Part shown: positions 5,440 to 5,500 of the stretch, piece by piece | How positions within the stretch are numbered: the first letter of the stretch is position 1 | How the letters are laid out: each line of letters begins with the position of its first letter | Source of the DNA: Chloroflexaceae bacterium | GTDB lineage: Bacteria; Chloroflexota; Chloroflexia; Chloroflexales; Chloroflexaceae | Assembly: GCA_026417815.1 (NCBI GenBank) | Contig: JAOACN010000683.1 | Span: forward strand, 1 to 5,500 | Length of the DNA: 5,500 bases | Direction of reading: 5' to 3' | Position numbers and translations under genes: made by a program | The notes under the pieces: model-generated | What the model was told of the DNA's origin: nothing | Database searches by the model: none | Seen by the model: only the letters and a program-made list of their open reading frames with translations

Positions 5440-5481
5440 GCGCCGGCGGCGGTCGTGCGATCGTGATCCTCAAGGTAGGAC
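5436..5481 (+). CDS. Possible 5' end of a gene overlapping kimA, cut by contig end
   Basis: An ATG at 5436 overlaps the kimA stop as ATGA, the usual layout of translationally coupled genes. The frame stays open for 15 genomic codons (MSAGGGRAIVILKVG) before the adapter. RAIVILKVG looks like the first strand of an alpha/beta protein, but the stretch is too short to assign. GAGG (5431-5434) is only 1 nt from the ATG, so initiation would depend on coupling. It may be a real downstream partner of the transporter or chance. Confidence 0.3.
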
Positions 5482-5500
5482 CTGTCTCTTATACACATCT
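5482..5500 (-). other. Nextera/Tn5 adapter remnant (right end), not genomic
   Basis: CTGTCTCTTATACACATCT is the exact reverse complement of the 19-bp mosaic end at 4-22, so the two ends face each other as in a tagmented fragment. Read on the minus strand it creates the start of a false ORF beginning MCIRDR (from 5498). It should be trimmed. Confidence 0.98.

Noticed and set aside
4..5500. A 5.5-kb composite transposon with 19-bp inverted terminal repeats
   Set aside because: The repeats are exactly the synthetic hyperactive mosaic end used in sequencing libraries, and no transposase is present.

Overview
This is a GC-rich bacterial sequence bounded at both ends by the 19-bp Tn5/Nextera transposase mosaic end (4-22 and, inverted, 5482-5500). 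The window is therefore a complete sequenced fragment or contig with untrimmed library adapter. Only about 23-5481 is genomic. The high GC, bacterial Shine-Dalgarno sites and protein style (a short LuxR-type regulator, a ferritin-like/VIT fusion, a long KimA-type permease) suggest an environmental bacterium. Chloroflexota is my best guess, but this is an impression from protein style and not a demonstrated placement.

Layout. 23-187: leader with a strong 13-bp hairpin next to the ribosome binding site of the first gene. 188-616 (+): small protein with a C-terminal LuxR/GerE helix-turn-helix. 617-1122: about 500 bases with no gene I can defend, holding several GC-rich inverted repeats and one 13-bp direct repeat. 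1123-1521 (-): stand-alone CheY-like receiver with a complete phosphorylation site. 1522-1625: divergent intergenic region. 1626-2750 (+): ferritin-like domain fused to a VIT1/CCC1 membrane domain, an MbfA-like iron protein. 2751-2988: gap with mutually exclusive hairpins. 2989-3141 (+): very short TatA-like protein. 3174-3404 (+): probable orphan winged-helix protein resembling an OmpR/PhoB output domain. 3405-3588: gap. 3589-5439 (+): KimA-type potassium uptake protein with all the ion-site residues I checked conserved. 5436-5481: possible start of a further gene overlapping the kimA stop by ATGA, cut off by the adapter.

How they fit together. From the VIT fusion onward everything is on the plus strand. 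The theme is envelope and ion homeostasis: iron detoxification or export, a Tat-type membrane peptide, and K+ uptake. Three small regulatory proteins surround these genes: a DNA-binding domain without a sensor, a receiver without an output domain, and a winged helix without a receiver. Whether any of them act together cannot be decided from sequence. I see no CRISPR array, tRNA, rRNA, insertion sequence or phage gene, and no clear novel multi-gene system. The least expected items are the LuxR-gene leader structure, the minimal TatA, the orphan winged helix, and a kimA without a recognisable c-di-AMP riboswitch.
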